Part shown: positions 38,749-53,075 of the stretch, one piece after another | Layout: each line of letters opens with the position of its first letter | Position numbering within the stretch: the first letter of the stretch is position 1 | Origin: Anaerolineales bacterium | GTDB lineage: Bacteria > Chloroflexota > Anaerolineae > Anaerolineales > Villigracilaceae | Reading direction: 5' to 3' | DNA length: 64,000 nucleotides | Assembly: GCA_020634895.1 (NCBI GenBank) | Contig: JACKAV010000004.1 | Location: 1 to 64,000, forward strand | Notes under the pieces: model-generated | Databases searched by the model: none | Seen by the model: only the letters and a program-made list of their open reading frames with translations | Told to the model about the DNA's origin: nothing | Position numbers and translations under genes: made by a program

Positions 38749-40329
38749 TCATTTGAAATGCATTTCGTATAATGCATCACTGACAAAGAATAACCCTGCA
38801 TTGTCACGGTATACAAGGCGGTAACCGTGCAATTGGTCTTTATCCGCATCAACATAGAATTGATATATCTCATCGAATGACGCCGGGTCCACAGCGCTTT
38901 CACGTGCGCCCTCCTGTGTGTAATCCGAAATGCGCTGTGTCCAGAGAAGGATCATATCCGGTTTGATCTGTTCAATTGTGCTGTATTTTGCGTTCCAATA
39001 GCTTCGCACCACCCAGCGGGAATCCGTCGGCAGGTACATGCGCACATCGCGAAAAACGACCAGTTTCTCGTCAGTCTGGATGCGGGGCAAGATGTCGCTT
39101 TCAAGCTTGTGATAAAAGACAAGCGATGCCTCCGTATCTTCACGGGTCAACACCTCGTGGTAGAGTTCGATATCCTTATCGATGTATACAACGAATTGAT
39201 AACTGACCAGAACAATGAAAACGACGCCCAGGATCTGGATAGAATTCTTTTTTATCCCGAATTGTGGTATCTCAATGAAAGATGCAAGACTGCTGTATAC
39301 CGGAAGCAAAATGGGCAGAAAGAAATGCGTCGGTTTGATGGCAACCGCGAACAGAATATAAGCTCCGAACGGAATCGCCCATAAAGCAATGACCAAGCTG
39401 CGCGCCCGGCTTTCGGCATTTCGGAAGCCGAATGCGAGAGCCAGGAATGCAATAGCGATAAAGAACCATTTGCCGTACAACGCATCGAGAACGGGCTGCC
39501 AGGAAGCAGGTCCCTTGGCGTAAGACAGGACCCAGCCCTGTGTTTGTGATACTGACTGGCGAGAGAGAATCTCGAACATATCCGTCCGCTGGCTTTTGTA
39601 GACAAGGAACGGATTGCTGATAAAAACCACCGCCACCATGATACCGACGAATGCAGCAGCACGGACGGCGGCAGTGCGCCAGTCCAGTTTCTTTTGGAAG
39701 ACACCAAGCAGGATATAACCGGGAATCGCGAGAAAGAAAAACAAGCCAATGACCTTTGTCCCGGTGGCAAGCCCTGTAGCGGCCGCGGCAAGATAAAAAT
39801 CCCGCCCGAAGCGCAAGTCATCCTTATCCAAAAATAAAATAACCAATGCCACGAAAAGGATTGCAAGGCTGTCCACATGCCACCACAGGTTATTTTCCAC
39901 CACCGCTGAGACAGAGAGAAGAAGAAGGAACAAGCCGATGGATTTTAGCCGGGAGCGGAATTTGGTTTGGGCATAGACGAGCAGGAGCAGCGCACCGATC
40001 ATCGGCAGGACGCTGATAAACTGCCTGAGCAGCAGCATCTCCTGCTGGACCGAACGCCCAATCAGGACGAACAGGGCACTGGCGGCATAAAAGTCCCAGC
40101 CGTAATAATAGTGACCGTAGATCAAAAAGTTGATCAGGTTCTGCTTGAGCGACTCTGCTGGCGCAACCATCCCCAGTGCAATGGGATATTGCGCGAATTC
40201 ATCTGGTTCAAAGAGAGATATCATCATCTGATCCTTCGCGCCGGTGTTATTCGGCGGGATGAACAGAATGAAGTACATTACGCTGATGGCAAGCAGAATG
40301 AGGAAAACATTTTTTTGTGTGCGGTCCAT
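38749..40329 (-). CDS. polytopic membrane protein, GT39/GT-C-like
   Basis: A 526-residue protein with about eleven membrane helices. An early external loop has LFEPDEFAQYPIALG, with the acidic pair common in GT-C mannosyl/arabinosyl transferases. The C-terminal domain (about 390-526) is soluble (LVFRDVRMYLPTDSRWVV). The frame runs upstream to 40662, but that region overlaps the gyrA end and terminator, so the ATG at 40329 is used. Confidence 0.72.
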   Translation of the reverse strand: MDRTQKNVFLILLAISVMYFILFIPPNNTGAKDQMMISLFEPDEFAQYPIALGMVAPAESLKQNLINFLIYGHYYYGWDFYAASALFVLIGRSVQQEMLLLRQFISVLPMIGALLLLVYAQTKFRSRLKSIGLFLLLLSVSAVVENNLWWHVDSLAILFVALVILFLDKDDLRFGRDFYLAAAATGLATGTKVIGLFFFLAIPGYILLGVFQKKLDWRTAAVRAAAFVGIMVAVVFISNPFLVYKSQRTDMFEILSRQSVSQTQGWVLSYAKGPASWQPVLDALYGKWFFIAIAFLALAFGFRNAESRARSLVIALWAIPFGAYILFAVAIKPTHFFLPILLPVYSSLASFIEIPQFGIKKNSIQILGVVFIVLVSYQFVVYIDKDIELYHEVLTREDTEASLVFYHKLESDILPRIQTDEKLVVFRDVRMYLPTDSRWVVRSYWNAKYSTIEQIKPDMILLWTQRISDYTQEGARESAVDPASFDEIYQFYVDADKDQLHGYRLVYRDNAGLFFVSDALYEMHFK

Positions 40330-40414
40330 ATGGGCGATGATACCATGTGGTATGGTAAACCTGTTTTGGGGTGATCTATGGTTGGGTAATGTAGGGATAG
40401 TCGCCCTTATATGA

Positions 40415-40450
40415 AAAAAATCCCGTGAACTGATAATCACGGGATTTTTT
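40415..40450 (-). terminator. terminator of gyrA
   Basis: Perfect 14-bp stem AAAAAATCCCGTGA / TCACGGGATTTTTT with an 8-base loop, just after the stop codon of the topoisomerase gene. Confidence 0.92.
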
Positions 40451-40451
40451 A

Positions 40452-43082
40452 TTACTTCTTCTTTTTCTTCGTTACGGTTTTCTTCTTCACCGGCTTGGAC
40501 GGCTTCTTTTTCGCGGGAGCTTTCTTCGCCGGTTTTGCTTTCGTCTTTGAAGCGGATTTTGTCTTTCCCTTCGCAGGCGATTTCTTCGCGGGAGAAGCTT
40601 TTGCCTTTGTTTCTTTCTTCTTTCCTTCTTCCTTCAACTTCACATAACTTTCCAGCGTCCAACCGACAGCTAATGCCGTAATGCTTTCACCCGGCTTGAC
40701 CTCGACCACCACATCTCCCTTCGTGGAGGCGCGCTTGCGCAGACCAGCGGCGTCCAGTCTTGTGGATTTTGGCGCGCCCTTGGTCATGTGGACTGTCGCA
40801 ACGTGATTTGGTTTACCCGTGGCAATCGCTGCAAGTTGTGATTTGCCCGGCAAGTCCCACGCGACCACACCCTTGCCGTAACGTCCCTGCACAGGGAAAT
40901 CCTTTTCAGAAACGCGTTTGGCTTTGCCTTCATCCGTCAACAGGAAGATATCCCCTTCGGCGGGCAGAATCTCCGCGCCGACGACTTCATCCTTTTCAAA
41001 CAACTTCATCCCGTTGACGCCCGCCGCGACGAGTCCCATCGGGCGCACGTCATCCTCCTTGAAGCGGATCGCCATGCCGCCCGCCGTGACGAGCAGGATT
41101 TCTTTTTTGCCGTTCGTCAAACCGACTGTACCGAGTTTATCCCCTTCGTTGACCTTGACGAGCGTAAACGTCTGCGACGAGGGACCGGGCAGTTCGGTGA
41201 TGAGACTCTTCTTTATCATGCCGAAGCGGGTGACGGTCAGAACGCAAATCTCTTCGCCGAGCGAAGTCTTGTTCGCAGGCAATGAGAAGACCGCCGCGAG
41301 CGCGTCCGCATCGTTCAACGGGGAAACGCGATGCCACGGTACACCCTGGCTGAGTTTATTGGCTTGGGGAATCAAATGCGCGGCAACAGCGGCGGCTTTC
41401 CCGCGATTGCTCACGAAGTAGACCGTATCCGTTGTGGATGCCTTCACGAGGAAGAGCGGCGCATCATTACCGGAATGGCGCGGCTGTTTATCGTCCGCGG
41501 TGCGCGAGACCAAACCGTCGTTGGTCACACCGATCCACACAGTTTGCTGCGGCAGCAGGTCGTTTGTCGTGAGAGCCTTGCCGCCCTTTGCCCCCTCCTT
41601 CACGCTGACGATCTGTGTGCGGCGTCTATCGCCATAGGCAGCTTTCACTTTCTGGAGTTCGTCCGCGACCACACCGCGCATCAACTTGGGAGTCTTCAAC
41701 AGCTTGGTCAACTCTTTGATGACAGCGGTCACTTCCTTATATTCGGTCTCGATCTTTTTGCGTTCGAGCGCGGCGAGCCTTCGCAACTGCATATCGAGGA
41801 TGGCGTTTGCCTGCAGATCCGTCAGCTTGTAGCGCTTCATTAATTTGGATCGGGCTGCGTCGACGTCTGATGCGTTGCGGATCAGGTTGATGATCTCATC
41901 CAGATTCTTCAACGCGACGAGATATCCTTCGAGGATGTGCGCCCGCGCCTTGGCTTTATCCAGATCGAATTGTGCGCGCCTCTTTATGACCGTGAGCCTG
42001 TGCTCCAAGTAGACGCGGAGTGCCTGTTTGAGAGTTAAAGTGCGCGGCTCGCCGTCGACCAGTGCCAGCAGGTTGATGCTGAAGGTGGTCTGCATCGGAG
42101 TGCGTTTGTAAAGGTCGCGCAGGACAAAATTGGGGTCGGCGTTCTTGGTCAGTTCGAGGACGATGCGCATGCCCTGACGATCCGACTCATCACGCAAATC
42201 CGAGAGACCTTCGAGATGACCGTCGCGCGCCAGTTCGGCAATGCGTTCGATCAGGCTGGACTTGTTAACCATGTACGGCAGCTCTGAGACGATGATGCGG
42301 CTCTTGCCGCGCTCCATCTCTTCGATGTGCGCCTTCGCCTGCACGGTGATGCGCCCGCGCCCGGAGCCGTATGCCGATTCGATCCCAGATTCATCTTCCG
42401 ATTCGATGATGAGTCCGCCGGTCGGAAAATCCGGTCCCTGAACGAACTTCATCAATTGTTCCACGTCGATATCGTCGAGTTTTTCCCAGCGGTCGAGCAT
42501 GAACACGAGGGCGTCCACAACTTCGGTCAAGTTGTGCGGCGGAATGGAAGTTGCCATACCAACGGCGATACCTGTTGCACCGTTCACCAAGAGATTGGGA
42601 ATCGCTGCGGGCAAGACGCCCGGCTCTTCGAGGGTGTCATCAAAGTTAGAGACGAAGTCAACTGTATTTTTGTTGAGATCAGTCAAAAGGTCGAGCGCGG
42701 CGGAAGTGAGTCGCGCTTCGGTATAACGCATCGCGGCTGGCGGATCGCCATCGACGGAGCCGAAGTTGCCCTGACCATCCACGAGCATGGTGCGCATGGA
42801 AAAATCCTGCGCGAGGCGAGCCATCGCCTCATACACAGACGAGTCGCCGTGCGGGTGATATTTACCGAGCACCTCGCCGACGATACGGGCGGATTTCTTG
42901 TACGCCGTATCCGCGCGGATGCCCATGTCGTACATCGCATACAGGATGCGGCGCTGTACCGGCTTCATGCCGTCGCGGGCATCGGGCAGCGCGCGCGATA
43001 CGATGACAGACATGGCGTAATCGAGATATGCCTGCTGCATTTCGTTGTCGATATCTATTTTTCGTACGATACCAAGTTCCAT
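40452..43082 (-). CDS. gyrA: type II topoisomerase subunit A (GyrA/ParC) with Lys-rich tail
   Basis: An 876-residue protein. The breakage-reunion domain has the catalytic Tyr in AAMRYTEARL and quinolone-region HPHGDSSVYEAM. The C-terminal beta-pinwheel follows, but the GyrA box (QRRGGKG in typical gyrase) reads KQPRHSGN, so it may lack DNA wrapping and be more ParC-like. The last 60 or so residues form a Lys/Ala/Pro/Ser tail (KASPAKKSPAKGKTK and on) like histone H1. The ATG at 43082 with GGAG 5 bases upstream is the start. Confidence 0.9.
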   Translation of the reverse strand: MELGIVRKIDIDNEMQQAYLDYAMSVIVSRALPDARDGMKPVQRRILYAMYDMGIRADTAYKKSARIVGEVLGKYHPHGDSSVYEAMARLAQDFSMRTMLVDGQGNFGSVDGDPPAAMRYTEARLTSAALDLLTDLNKNTVDFVSNFDDTLEEPGVLPAAIPNLLVNGATGIAVGMATSIPPHNLTEVVDALVFMLDRWEKLDDIDVEQLMKFVQGPDFPTGGLIIESEDESGIESAYGSGRGRITVQAKAHIEEMERGKSRIIVSELPYMVNKSSLIERIAELARDGHLEGLSDLRDESDRQGMRIVLELTKNADPNFVLRDLYKRTPMQTTFSINLLALVDGEPRTLTLKQALRVYLEHRLTVIKRRAQFDLDKAKARAHILEGYLVALKNLDEIINLIRNASDVDAARSKLMKRYKLTDLQANAILDMQLRRLAALERKKIETEYKEVTAVIKELTKLLKTPKLMRGVVADELQKVKAAYGDRRRTQIVSVKEGAKGGKALTTNDLLPQQTVWIGVTNDGLVSRTADDKQPRHSGNDAPLFLVKASTTDTVYFVSNRGKAAAVAAHLIPQANKLSQGVPWHRVSPLNDADALAAVFSLPANKTSLGEEICVLTVTRFGMIKKSLITELPGPSSQTFTLVKVNEGDKLGTVGLTNGKKEILLVTAGGMAIRFKEDDVRPMGLVAAGVNGMKLFEKDEVVGAEILPAEGDIFLLTDEGKAKRVSEKDFPVQGRYGKGVVAWDLPGKSQLAAIATGKPNHVATVHMTKGAPKSTRLDAAGLRKRASTKGDVVVEVKPGESITALAVGWTLESYVKLKEEGKKKETKAKASPAKKSPAKGKTKSASKTKAKPAKKAPAKKKPSKPVKKKTVTKKKKK

Positions 43083-43099
43083 TATTGCTCCAAAATCTT

Positions 43100-43172
43100 T
43101 TCTAAATACAAAAGACACCAAGACCACGAAGGAAAAACCTTTGGGCACTTCGTGTCGTTTGTGTTTAATTCC
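43100..43172. repeat. dispersed palindromic repeat in the gyrA leader
   Basis: AAAGACACCAAGACCACGAAGG pairs imperfectly with CTTCGTGTCGTTTGTGTTT; same family as at 23671-23772. It would be transcribed in the 5' untranslated region of gyrA. Confidence 0.6.
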
Positions 43173-43198
43173 TGAATTAATGTTCTATTGCGGGGCTT

Positions 43199-43227
43199 AT
43201 CTTACGGGCAAAAAAGGGATGCGTCAA
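43199..43227 (-). promoter_or_regulatory. promoter of gyrA
   Basis: TTGACG (43227-43222), 17-bp spacer, TAAGAT (43204-43199). It predicts a leader of about 110 bases. Confidence 0.55.
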
Positions 43228-43306
43228 GTCCCCGCGCTTTTGGGCGAGTGTTCGACATTGCAGCACAGCTACAATCAAATCACATTAGGCAACGGCGCTT
43301 ATCAGC

Positions 43307-44239
43307 TTATGGTTTGAGCGCGATCTCTCTCGTCGTACAAGGTCCCTTATTGTCATCCTGCGCACAGACGGTGACATACGCCCGCATCACATCCCCCTTG
43401 AAGTTATAGTCGAACTTTGCTGTGCTGACGAGAACCGCGGTGTCATTCGTCACCGTATCATTGACCGTTAATCCGCTGCACCCTGTCGCGGCAACAAAAC
43501 TGTTGGATGAAATCGAACGCGTGATATTTCTATCCTTGTCCAGCAAATCGACCGTAACCGACTCAAATGGAGTGACGCTCTCGCTCGTGATCTCAATGTT
43601 CATCCAAAACGTTCCATTGCAGGATTGGAAACCGCTTCCCTGCAATTTGAAATCCAATGTCGGTTCTGCCGTTACAGTGCCGGTTGGCGTGGGCGGCGAA
43701 GTCACTATCGGCAACAATAGTGGATTCCCTTCGAACTCAGCGTATTTGCCGGAAACCCAGCAATAGTCCGTGAACACATATGTATTCGGAATGTAATAGA
43801 AACTGTTGGAAGCATCGCGCCCAAGGACAGTCGCTTTCATTCCCACCAGGAATGAGCCGACAATGTCAAACTCCGTTCCCGGACCCGCGCGGCAATTCGT
43901 GGGGCGCGTAACACGGATGACCACCGGCAATAATGTAATCGTCGGGGTTGGTTCCAATGTTGTGTTTGAAATCCCCGGCGTGACCGACTGGGTCGGCGTC
44001 TCGCTCGGAACCCTTGGCGTGAGATAGATCAAGGTCGGGGTGGAAGTCATCGTAAAGGTCGGCGCAGGGGTCGGCGTATCCGTTTCGGTCACATTTTGTG
44101 TAAGCCCGGCAATGATCGTTTCCGCTGCCGTCGTACCAATGGCGTCCGCATCGGGGGAAGAAACGCCCGGAACAACACACGCCAAAGCAGCAAGAACGAA
44201 CACAGTAACAACAATATAAAATCTTTTCGAACGCGGCAT
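43307..44239 (-). CDS. lipoprotein with SH3-like domain and beta domain
   Basis: A 310-residue protein with lipobox ALAC (Cys21). A Thr/Pro linker (about 53-100) precedes an SH3-like domain (TNCRAGPGTEFDIVGSFLVG, DYCWVSGKYAEF). A second linker follows, then a C-terminal Ig-like domain (NGTFWMNIEITSESVTPFES). Same architecture as the lipoprotein at 32072. AGGAG precedes the ATG. Confidence 0.8.
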   Translation of the reverse strand: MPRSKRFYIVVTVFVLAALACVVPGVSSPDADAIGTTAAETIIAGLTQNVTETDTPTPAPTFTMTSTPTLIYLTPRVPSETPTQSVTPGISNTTLEPTPTITLLPVVIRVTRPTNCRAGPGTEFDIVGSFLVGMKATVLGRDASNSFYYIPNTYVFTDYCWVSGKYAEFEGNPLLLPIVTSPPTPTGTVTAEPTLDFKLQGSGFQSCNGTFWMNIEITSESVTPFESVTVDLLDKDRNITRSISSNSFVAATGCSGLTVNDTVTNDTAVLVSTAKFDYNFKGDVMRAYVTVCAQDDNKGPCTTREIALKP

Positions 44240-44286
44240 GAACTTCTCCTATTACAACCCCAATTATGACACGAAAATCAAAGCCT

Positions 44287-45096
44287 TCAGCGATACCAGA
44301 TCAGGTATCCCTTACCCAGCCATTTTTTATGCAGGTCAATGTCAAACCCCTTTTGCGCCAAAGACGCCGCCGAAGAAACAAACCATTGTTTCAATCCAAA
44401 CGTTCGCGCGGCAGCCGTCTCAGCCGCAGACCGCTTCCACGCCTGAAAAAATTCATGGATCAACTCACCCTCCACAACGTGATGGATGTAATTCTTCGGC
44501 AGGATGGTCTGGAATTCCTCGACGTCGAATCCCGCATGGAAGTTGGTGGAGAAGACCAACGCCTCGAACGACCATTGAACTGACTCCACCCTTCGAGCCA
44601 GATTCGCCGCCCAAAGACTCCCATACGGCGTGGACGTCCCTTCGATGAGCAGTCCGCCGGGAAGAACATATTCGGCAAGCCGCTCATACGCAGGGACAAA
44701 GTCCTTCTCTTCGTATTGGCGCAGTACATTGAACGCGCGAATCAAGCGCACGTGTTCACCAGTTTTTAACGGCAAATTGAATCCACCCAAACGGAAGAAG
44801 GTTTTATCATCCGCAAAAGGCTGGGCAGCCTCCACGCGTTCCTTATCGATCTCGACCCCAAGGACTTTTAGCCGCGGATTCACCCGCCGAAAACGCGCCG
44901 CGCTTTCGAGCGTGGTGCGCGGGTCAAAGCCATAACCGAGGTCCACGAACAGGGAATCAGCGAACAGGTCATCGGTCCGCGTAAGAAGCGAAGGCTCATG
45001 GAGGAGAATGAAATTATCCACACGTCTGAGTCGGTTATCCGCTGTCTTTCCGCGTGTGGGCTGTCCCTCCGGCTTTTCGAAAACTGTTCGTTTCAT
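44287..45096 (-). CDS. class I SAM-dependent methyltransferase
   Basis: A 269-residue Rossmann-fold methyltransferase. Motif I is the variant LFVDLGYGFDPRTTLE; VLGVEIDKERVEAA and LRLI-type strands follow, then YVLPGGLLIEGTSTPYG. The substrate is unknown. No ribosome site; a TATAAT box ends 8 bases before the ATG, so the leader may be almost absent. It lies downstream of rpoC, beyond its terminator. Confidence 0.8.
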   Translation of the reverse strand: MKRTVFEKPEGQPTRGKTADNRLRRVDNFILLHEPSLLTRTDDLFADSLFVDLGYGFDPRTTLESAARFRRVNPRLKVLGVEIDKERVEAAQPFADDKTFFRLGGFNLPLKTGEHVRLIRAFNVLRQYEEKDFVPAYERLAEYVLPGGLLIEGTSTPYGSLWAANLARRVESVQWSFEALVFSTNFHAGFDVEEFQTILPKNYIHHVVEGELIHEFFQAWKRSAAETAAARTFGLKQWFVSSAASLAQKGFDIDLHKKWLGKGYLIWYR

Positions 45097-45117
45097 TGAG
45101 AATGATTATACAAAGAA

Positions 45118-45146
45118 ATAAGGGCGACCCGTTGGGTCGCCCTTAT
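45118..45146. terminator. terminator of rpoC
   Basis: 13-bp stem ATAAGGGCGACCC / GGGTCGCCCTTAT with a 3-base loop. Confidence 0.85.
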
Positions 45147-45169
45147 CGTTTTAGTGATAGTTCCGGCTG

Positions 45170-49441
<4,272 letters not shown>

Positions 49442-49753
49442 TGGATCCTCTCCTAAAAATAAAATTCAATCAATCCTAAGGGGAGCGTGTAGGTAACGCA
49501 CCCCAGAGACAAACAAATGCAAGCGCTTTGAGTTATTTTCTCAAGCGCTTGCTGTGTAAGCTCGTTTATTTATGACATCCAACTTGTCTATTATATGGAT
49601 TCAGTGAACTAGAGTCAAGGTCTTAATTAGTGAAGAGAGCCTGACTTTAAAGCAGAATCTTCAAAAAAGCGGAGGATTCGCCTCTTTCGAAGCCGCAAGC
49701 CTGATTCACTCACCAAAACCTCATCTTCGCTGACAGTGGAATCAGCAACCACC
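49442..49753 (-). promoter_or_regulatory. rpoC promoter and structured leader
   Basis: TTGACT (49618-49613), 17-bp spacer and TATAAT (49595-49590) form a near-consensus promoter about 140 bases before rpoC. The leader has a hairpin (GCAAGCGCTT arms at 49519-49532 and 49540-49552) and a second one built on GGGGTGCGT and ACACGCTCCCC. The rest of this gap (49620-49753) holds a weak hairpin that may end the PBP transcript; no gene is seen. Confidence 0.75.
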
Positions 49754-52700
49754 CTACGGCGTGGCAGTCGGGGATGGCGTCTCAGATGGAATGGGAATTG
49801 GCGTCAAAGTCGGCGTATCTGTTGGTGGGACGATAACGGTCGGCGTCGGTGTGTCGGTTGGGAAGGGAGTCAACGTCAGTGTAGGCGTCGGCACGGTTGG
49901 AGTCGGCAGGCTCAAATTGAGTCGGACGCTTTTGTCTACTTCCGCATTCTCACCGATGAGAGTCAACCGCAGGGTCACGATCCCATTCGGCAAACTGGAA
50001 AGATCCCAGGTTGTGAAGGTTCCATCTTCAACAGGCTTATCGCTCTCTGCAAGTGTTGTCCATGAATCTGGATCTGTGCCCAAGCCATAGGTCAGCCGCC
50101 ATTGTTTGAAGCCGCTATCGGCGCTGGCGGTTCCCTTGACCTCGATCGCGGGAGACGAAATGACCTGCCCGTCATTGAAGACCAGTTCGATCTTCGGCTG
50201 CGGATCGTCCGCCTGGCATTCGCGTTCAGGGGCGTAGTATGGGTCTTCGGGCAGCCCATGATCGGCGAGCCATGCTTTACCGTCGCCGGTCTCGAACCAT
50301 TTCCGCGCCCACGGGTCTTTAACGTTCATCACAAGCTTTTCAGCCGTGGGACCATCACAGGCATCAGATGATTCATAGCCCGTCCACAAGTCGATCTTTA
50401 CGCGGCGCGCAAGATCCTGCCCATGCGGAAGCGGCGGCTGGTCGTACGCAAATATTTCGGTGTACTGTGAATCGCATGAATTGGAAGGTTCCGCGCCGCC
50501 CAAACGGCAGACGACCTTATCGACAATCCCATCGGGACGCACAAAAGGAGACGGCGAGCCGTTGGTGAGATACGGCACAGCAAATTCCATGAACTGTGAC
50601 CAGATCGGTGCAGCACCGCTCAACCCGGATGAATTGACCATCGGTGTGTAATCGGCGTTACCCACCCACACGCCAGTGACGAGATCGGGAGTGTAGCCCA
50701 TCGTCCAGTTATCGCGGATGTCGTTGGTGGTGCCGGTCTTGGCAGCAACAGGGAAGGATAAATTCAATGCCGAGTTTCGACCAAAGGTGTAATTGCGCGC
50801 TTCATTATCCGAAAGAATGGACGAGATGAGATAGGCATGTTCCGGGCGGATGACCTGCTCGCCTTCGGGCGGTTCGTATTCATAGACCACCTCCCCATCG
50901 AAGGTGGTGATCTTGAGAATGGATACCGGTGGAACTTTCTTACCGGCATTGGCAAAAACGGAATACGCTTCGGTCATTTCGATCAGGCTGACATCTCCGC
51001 CGCCCAGCGTAAGCGACAGACCGTAATCATCGCGGGTAAAGGTCGTGATTCCAAGCCGCTCTGCCATCGCGATCATGCCGTCTTTTTCCGGAGTGTTTGG
51101 GTCGTCGTAAATGCCGACAAATTCAAGCGCCTTGACAGCAGGGACGTTGAACGAATTCGCGAGCGCGAGCCGCACGGTCAAACCGCCGTGGAAGCGGCTG
51201 TCATAGTTACGCGGCTCATAAGGCGGATTGGCGCCATCGGGGAATTGAGTGGGGACGTCCCATATCCACGTTGCGGGGGTCCAGCCCTTTTCAAAAGCGG
51301 CAACATAAGTGATCGGTTTGATGGATGAACCCGGCTGACGTGTCGGGCTGATCGCCATATTGATCTGACCGGAAATTGCGGCGTTGTTGAAATCGGGCGA
51401 GCCGATCATTGCAAGAATCTCGCCCGTGGAAGGTTGAATGGAAACCAGTGCGCCGTTCTTGGTGTTGTTGTCCACCATGTTGGCAACTTGATTCGTTACC
51501 AATTCCTGAGCGCGGTCTTGCAATACCGGGTCGAGTGTTGTGTACACGACAAAACCGGAGCGATAGATCGTTTGCGCGTCATACAATTCTTCCAATTGAG
51601 CGCGGACGTAGTTGACCCAATGCGGATATTTCGCACCAAAGGTTGGCGGCATGAAGGGATAGGTCTTAATGTAGTTTGCGGCTTCTGTGGCAGCTACCGG
51701 GTCCACGCAGACACGTTCGTCGCTGTTGCTGACTTCGATGCAGTTCTGCGACTGGCTGAGTTCGAACATCAACACCAGTACCTGTTGCTGACGGGTCAAA
51801 GTCTCATCGGGATTGGTGTAAATATCATATACAGCAGGCGATTGCGGCAGCCCGGCAAGGAAGGCGGCTTCGCCCAATGTCAGGTCCCTTGCGGATTTAT
51901 TGAAGTAGGTGTTCGCCGCCGCTTCAATGCCATAGGCAAGGTTGCCGTAATAGATCTCGTTCAGATACAGTTCGAGGATTTCATCCTTCGAGTAGCGGCG
52001 CGTGATCTCTGCCGCAAGGATGATCTCACGCGTCTTGCGGGAGACGGTGCGCTGCGACCTCTCTTCGGGCGTGAGCAATAAGGCGCGAGCCAATTGCTGG
52101 GTGATGGTCGATGCGCCGCCGCCCTGTCCGTCAGTGACGTAATTTGTCCACAAGGCGCGGGTGATGGCGATCGGGTCGAAGCCGGGGTTGTTGTAGAAAT
52201 CCTTGTCTTCGGTGGCAATGGTCGCCGCGACCAAATTCGGGGAAATCCCGCTTAATGGGATGTAATTGCGGCGTCCGGCATTGGGATCGTTAAGCTCGAA
52301 CAGGAGCTGCCCATTGCGGTCGAGGATGCGGGTGGTCTGAAATTGTGATGTGCGATTCTTCAAGTCGCTTACATCGGGCAGGGTGCTGGCAATGGAGTAA
52401 TACTGATAAACAAGGATCGAACCGGCACACAGACCGATGATCACGACCGCAAAGACAGTGATGATGAGTCCGCGGACAAAGCAGCCTTTGTTGCCGCGCA
52501 GCATTGCGCCGAAGGAGTTCAAGAACGAAAGGATGCGGTCCCAAAAAGATGGCGGCGAAGATACAGGCGGATGCGTGTAAGAAGTCCTTTGTTGACCCTG
52601 ATTCTGCGGCAGGCGATATACGGGACGTTGTTGGTTGTTGGTTTGCGCCGAATTCGTCCTCTGGGGAGGCTGGGTATCTGTCCGGCGATAGGCGGCATTG

Positions 52701-52921
52701 GTGACTCGCGTTCCCTCAAGGTCAGTCTCTTCGACCCGTTTGGGCAGCGGCATATTGTTTTCGTCGAGGTCGGGAAGATTCAGAATCGGCGTAGTATTCC
52801 CCGTCCGTTTGACAGAATCAGTTTTCCCTTCGGAGGGAGGCGCGGGGTCCATATCCTTGCGCGTTTCATCCTCAGAGCGCAGCAGTCGGCGTAATCTTTC
52901 CTTATCGTCTTCGTTACTCAT
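49754..52921 (-). CDS. class A penicillin-binding protein (PBP1A type)
   Basis: A 1055-residue bifunctional peptidoglycan synthase. A disordered cytoplasmic N-terminus (1-140, Pro/Gln/Arg-rich) precedes one membrane helix (about 150-172). The GT51 glycosyltransferase domain has ATEDKDFYNNPGFDP and GGASTITQQLAR. The transpeptidase domain has the active-site Ser in PGSSIKPITY and the KTGT motif AAKTGTTND. An Ig-like region and a Thr/Pro-rich tail (from about 1005) close the protein. The Thr/Pro tail recalls the linkers of the lipoproteins in this window. Confidence 0.95.
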   Translation of the reverse strand: MSNEDDKERLRRLLRSEDETRKDMDPAPPSEGKTDSVKRTGNTTPILNLPDLDENNMPLPKRVEETDLEGTRVTNAAYRRTDTQPPQRTNSAQTNNQQRPVYRLPQNQGQQRTSYTHPPVSSPPSFWDRILSFLNSFGAMLRGNKGCFVRGLIITVFAVVIIGLCAGSILVYQYYSIASTLPDVSDLKNRTSQFQTTRILDRNGQLLFELNDPNAGRRNYIPLSGISPNLVAATIATEDKDFYNNPGFDPIAITRALWTNYVTDGQGGGASTITQQLARALLLTPEERSQRTVSRKTREIILAAEITRRYSKDEILELYLNEIYYGNLAYGIEAAANTYFNKSARDLTLGEAAFLAGLPQSPAVYDIYTNPDETLTRQQQVLVLMFELSQSQNCIEVSNSDERVCVDPVAATEAANYIKTYPFMPPTFGAKYPHWVNYVRAQLEELYDAQTIYRSGFVVYTTLDPVLQDRAQELVTNQVANMVDNNTKNGALVSIQPSTGEILAMIGSPDFNNAAISGQINMAISPTRQPGSSIKPITYVAAFEKGWTPATWIWDVPTQFPDGANPPYEPRNYDSRFHGGLTVRLALANSFNVPAVKALEFVGIYDDPNTPEKDGMIAMAERLGITTFTRDDYGLSLTLGGGDVSLIEMTEAYSVFANAGKKVPPVSILKITTFDGEVVYEYEPPEGEQVIRPEHAYLISSILSDNEARNYTFGRNSALNLSFPVAAKTGTTNDIRDNWTMGYTPDLVTGVWVGNADYTPMVNSSGLSGAAPIWSQFMEFAVPYLTNGSPSPFVRPDGIVDKVVCRLGGAEPSNSCDSQYTEIFAYDQPPLPHGQDLARRVKIDLWTGYESSDACDGPTAEKLVMNVKDPWARKWFETGDGKAWLADHGLPEDPYYAPERECQADDPQPKIELVFNDGQVISSPAIEVKGTASADSGFKQWRLTYGLGTDPDSWTTLAESDKPVEDGTFTTWDLSSLPNGIVTLRLTLIGENAEVDKSVRLNLSLPTPTVPTPTLTLTPFPTDTPTPTVIVPPTDTPTLTPIPIPSETPSPTATP

Positions 52922-52959
52922 TCATAAACCTTTTCTTGCAGGGTAGTCCTGATTACCTA

Positions 52960-53065
52960 ATTTTGTACACGGAATTTACAGAAAACACGGACAAAACAAA
53001 TCTTTTAATGATCTTTCCGTGAAGGTCAGTAATATCCGTGCGGTCCGTGTCCAAAAAACTTTGAG
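52960..53065. repeat. dispersed ACACGGA/TCCGTGT palindromic repeat
   Basis: TACACGGAATTTACAGAAAA and ACACGGAC at the left; TCCGTGCGGTCCGTGTCC at the right. Intergenic between MaoC and PBP genes. Confidence 0.55.
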
Positions 53066-53075
53066 AGACCGTTTC

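Noticed and set aside
40330..40662. N-terminal extension of the GT-C-like membrane protein
   Set aside because: It is the shadow of the Lys-rich gyrA tail and would cross the gyrA terminator.
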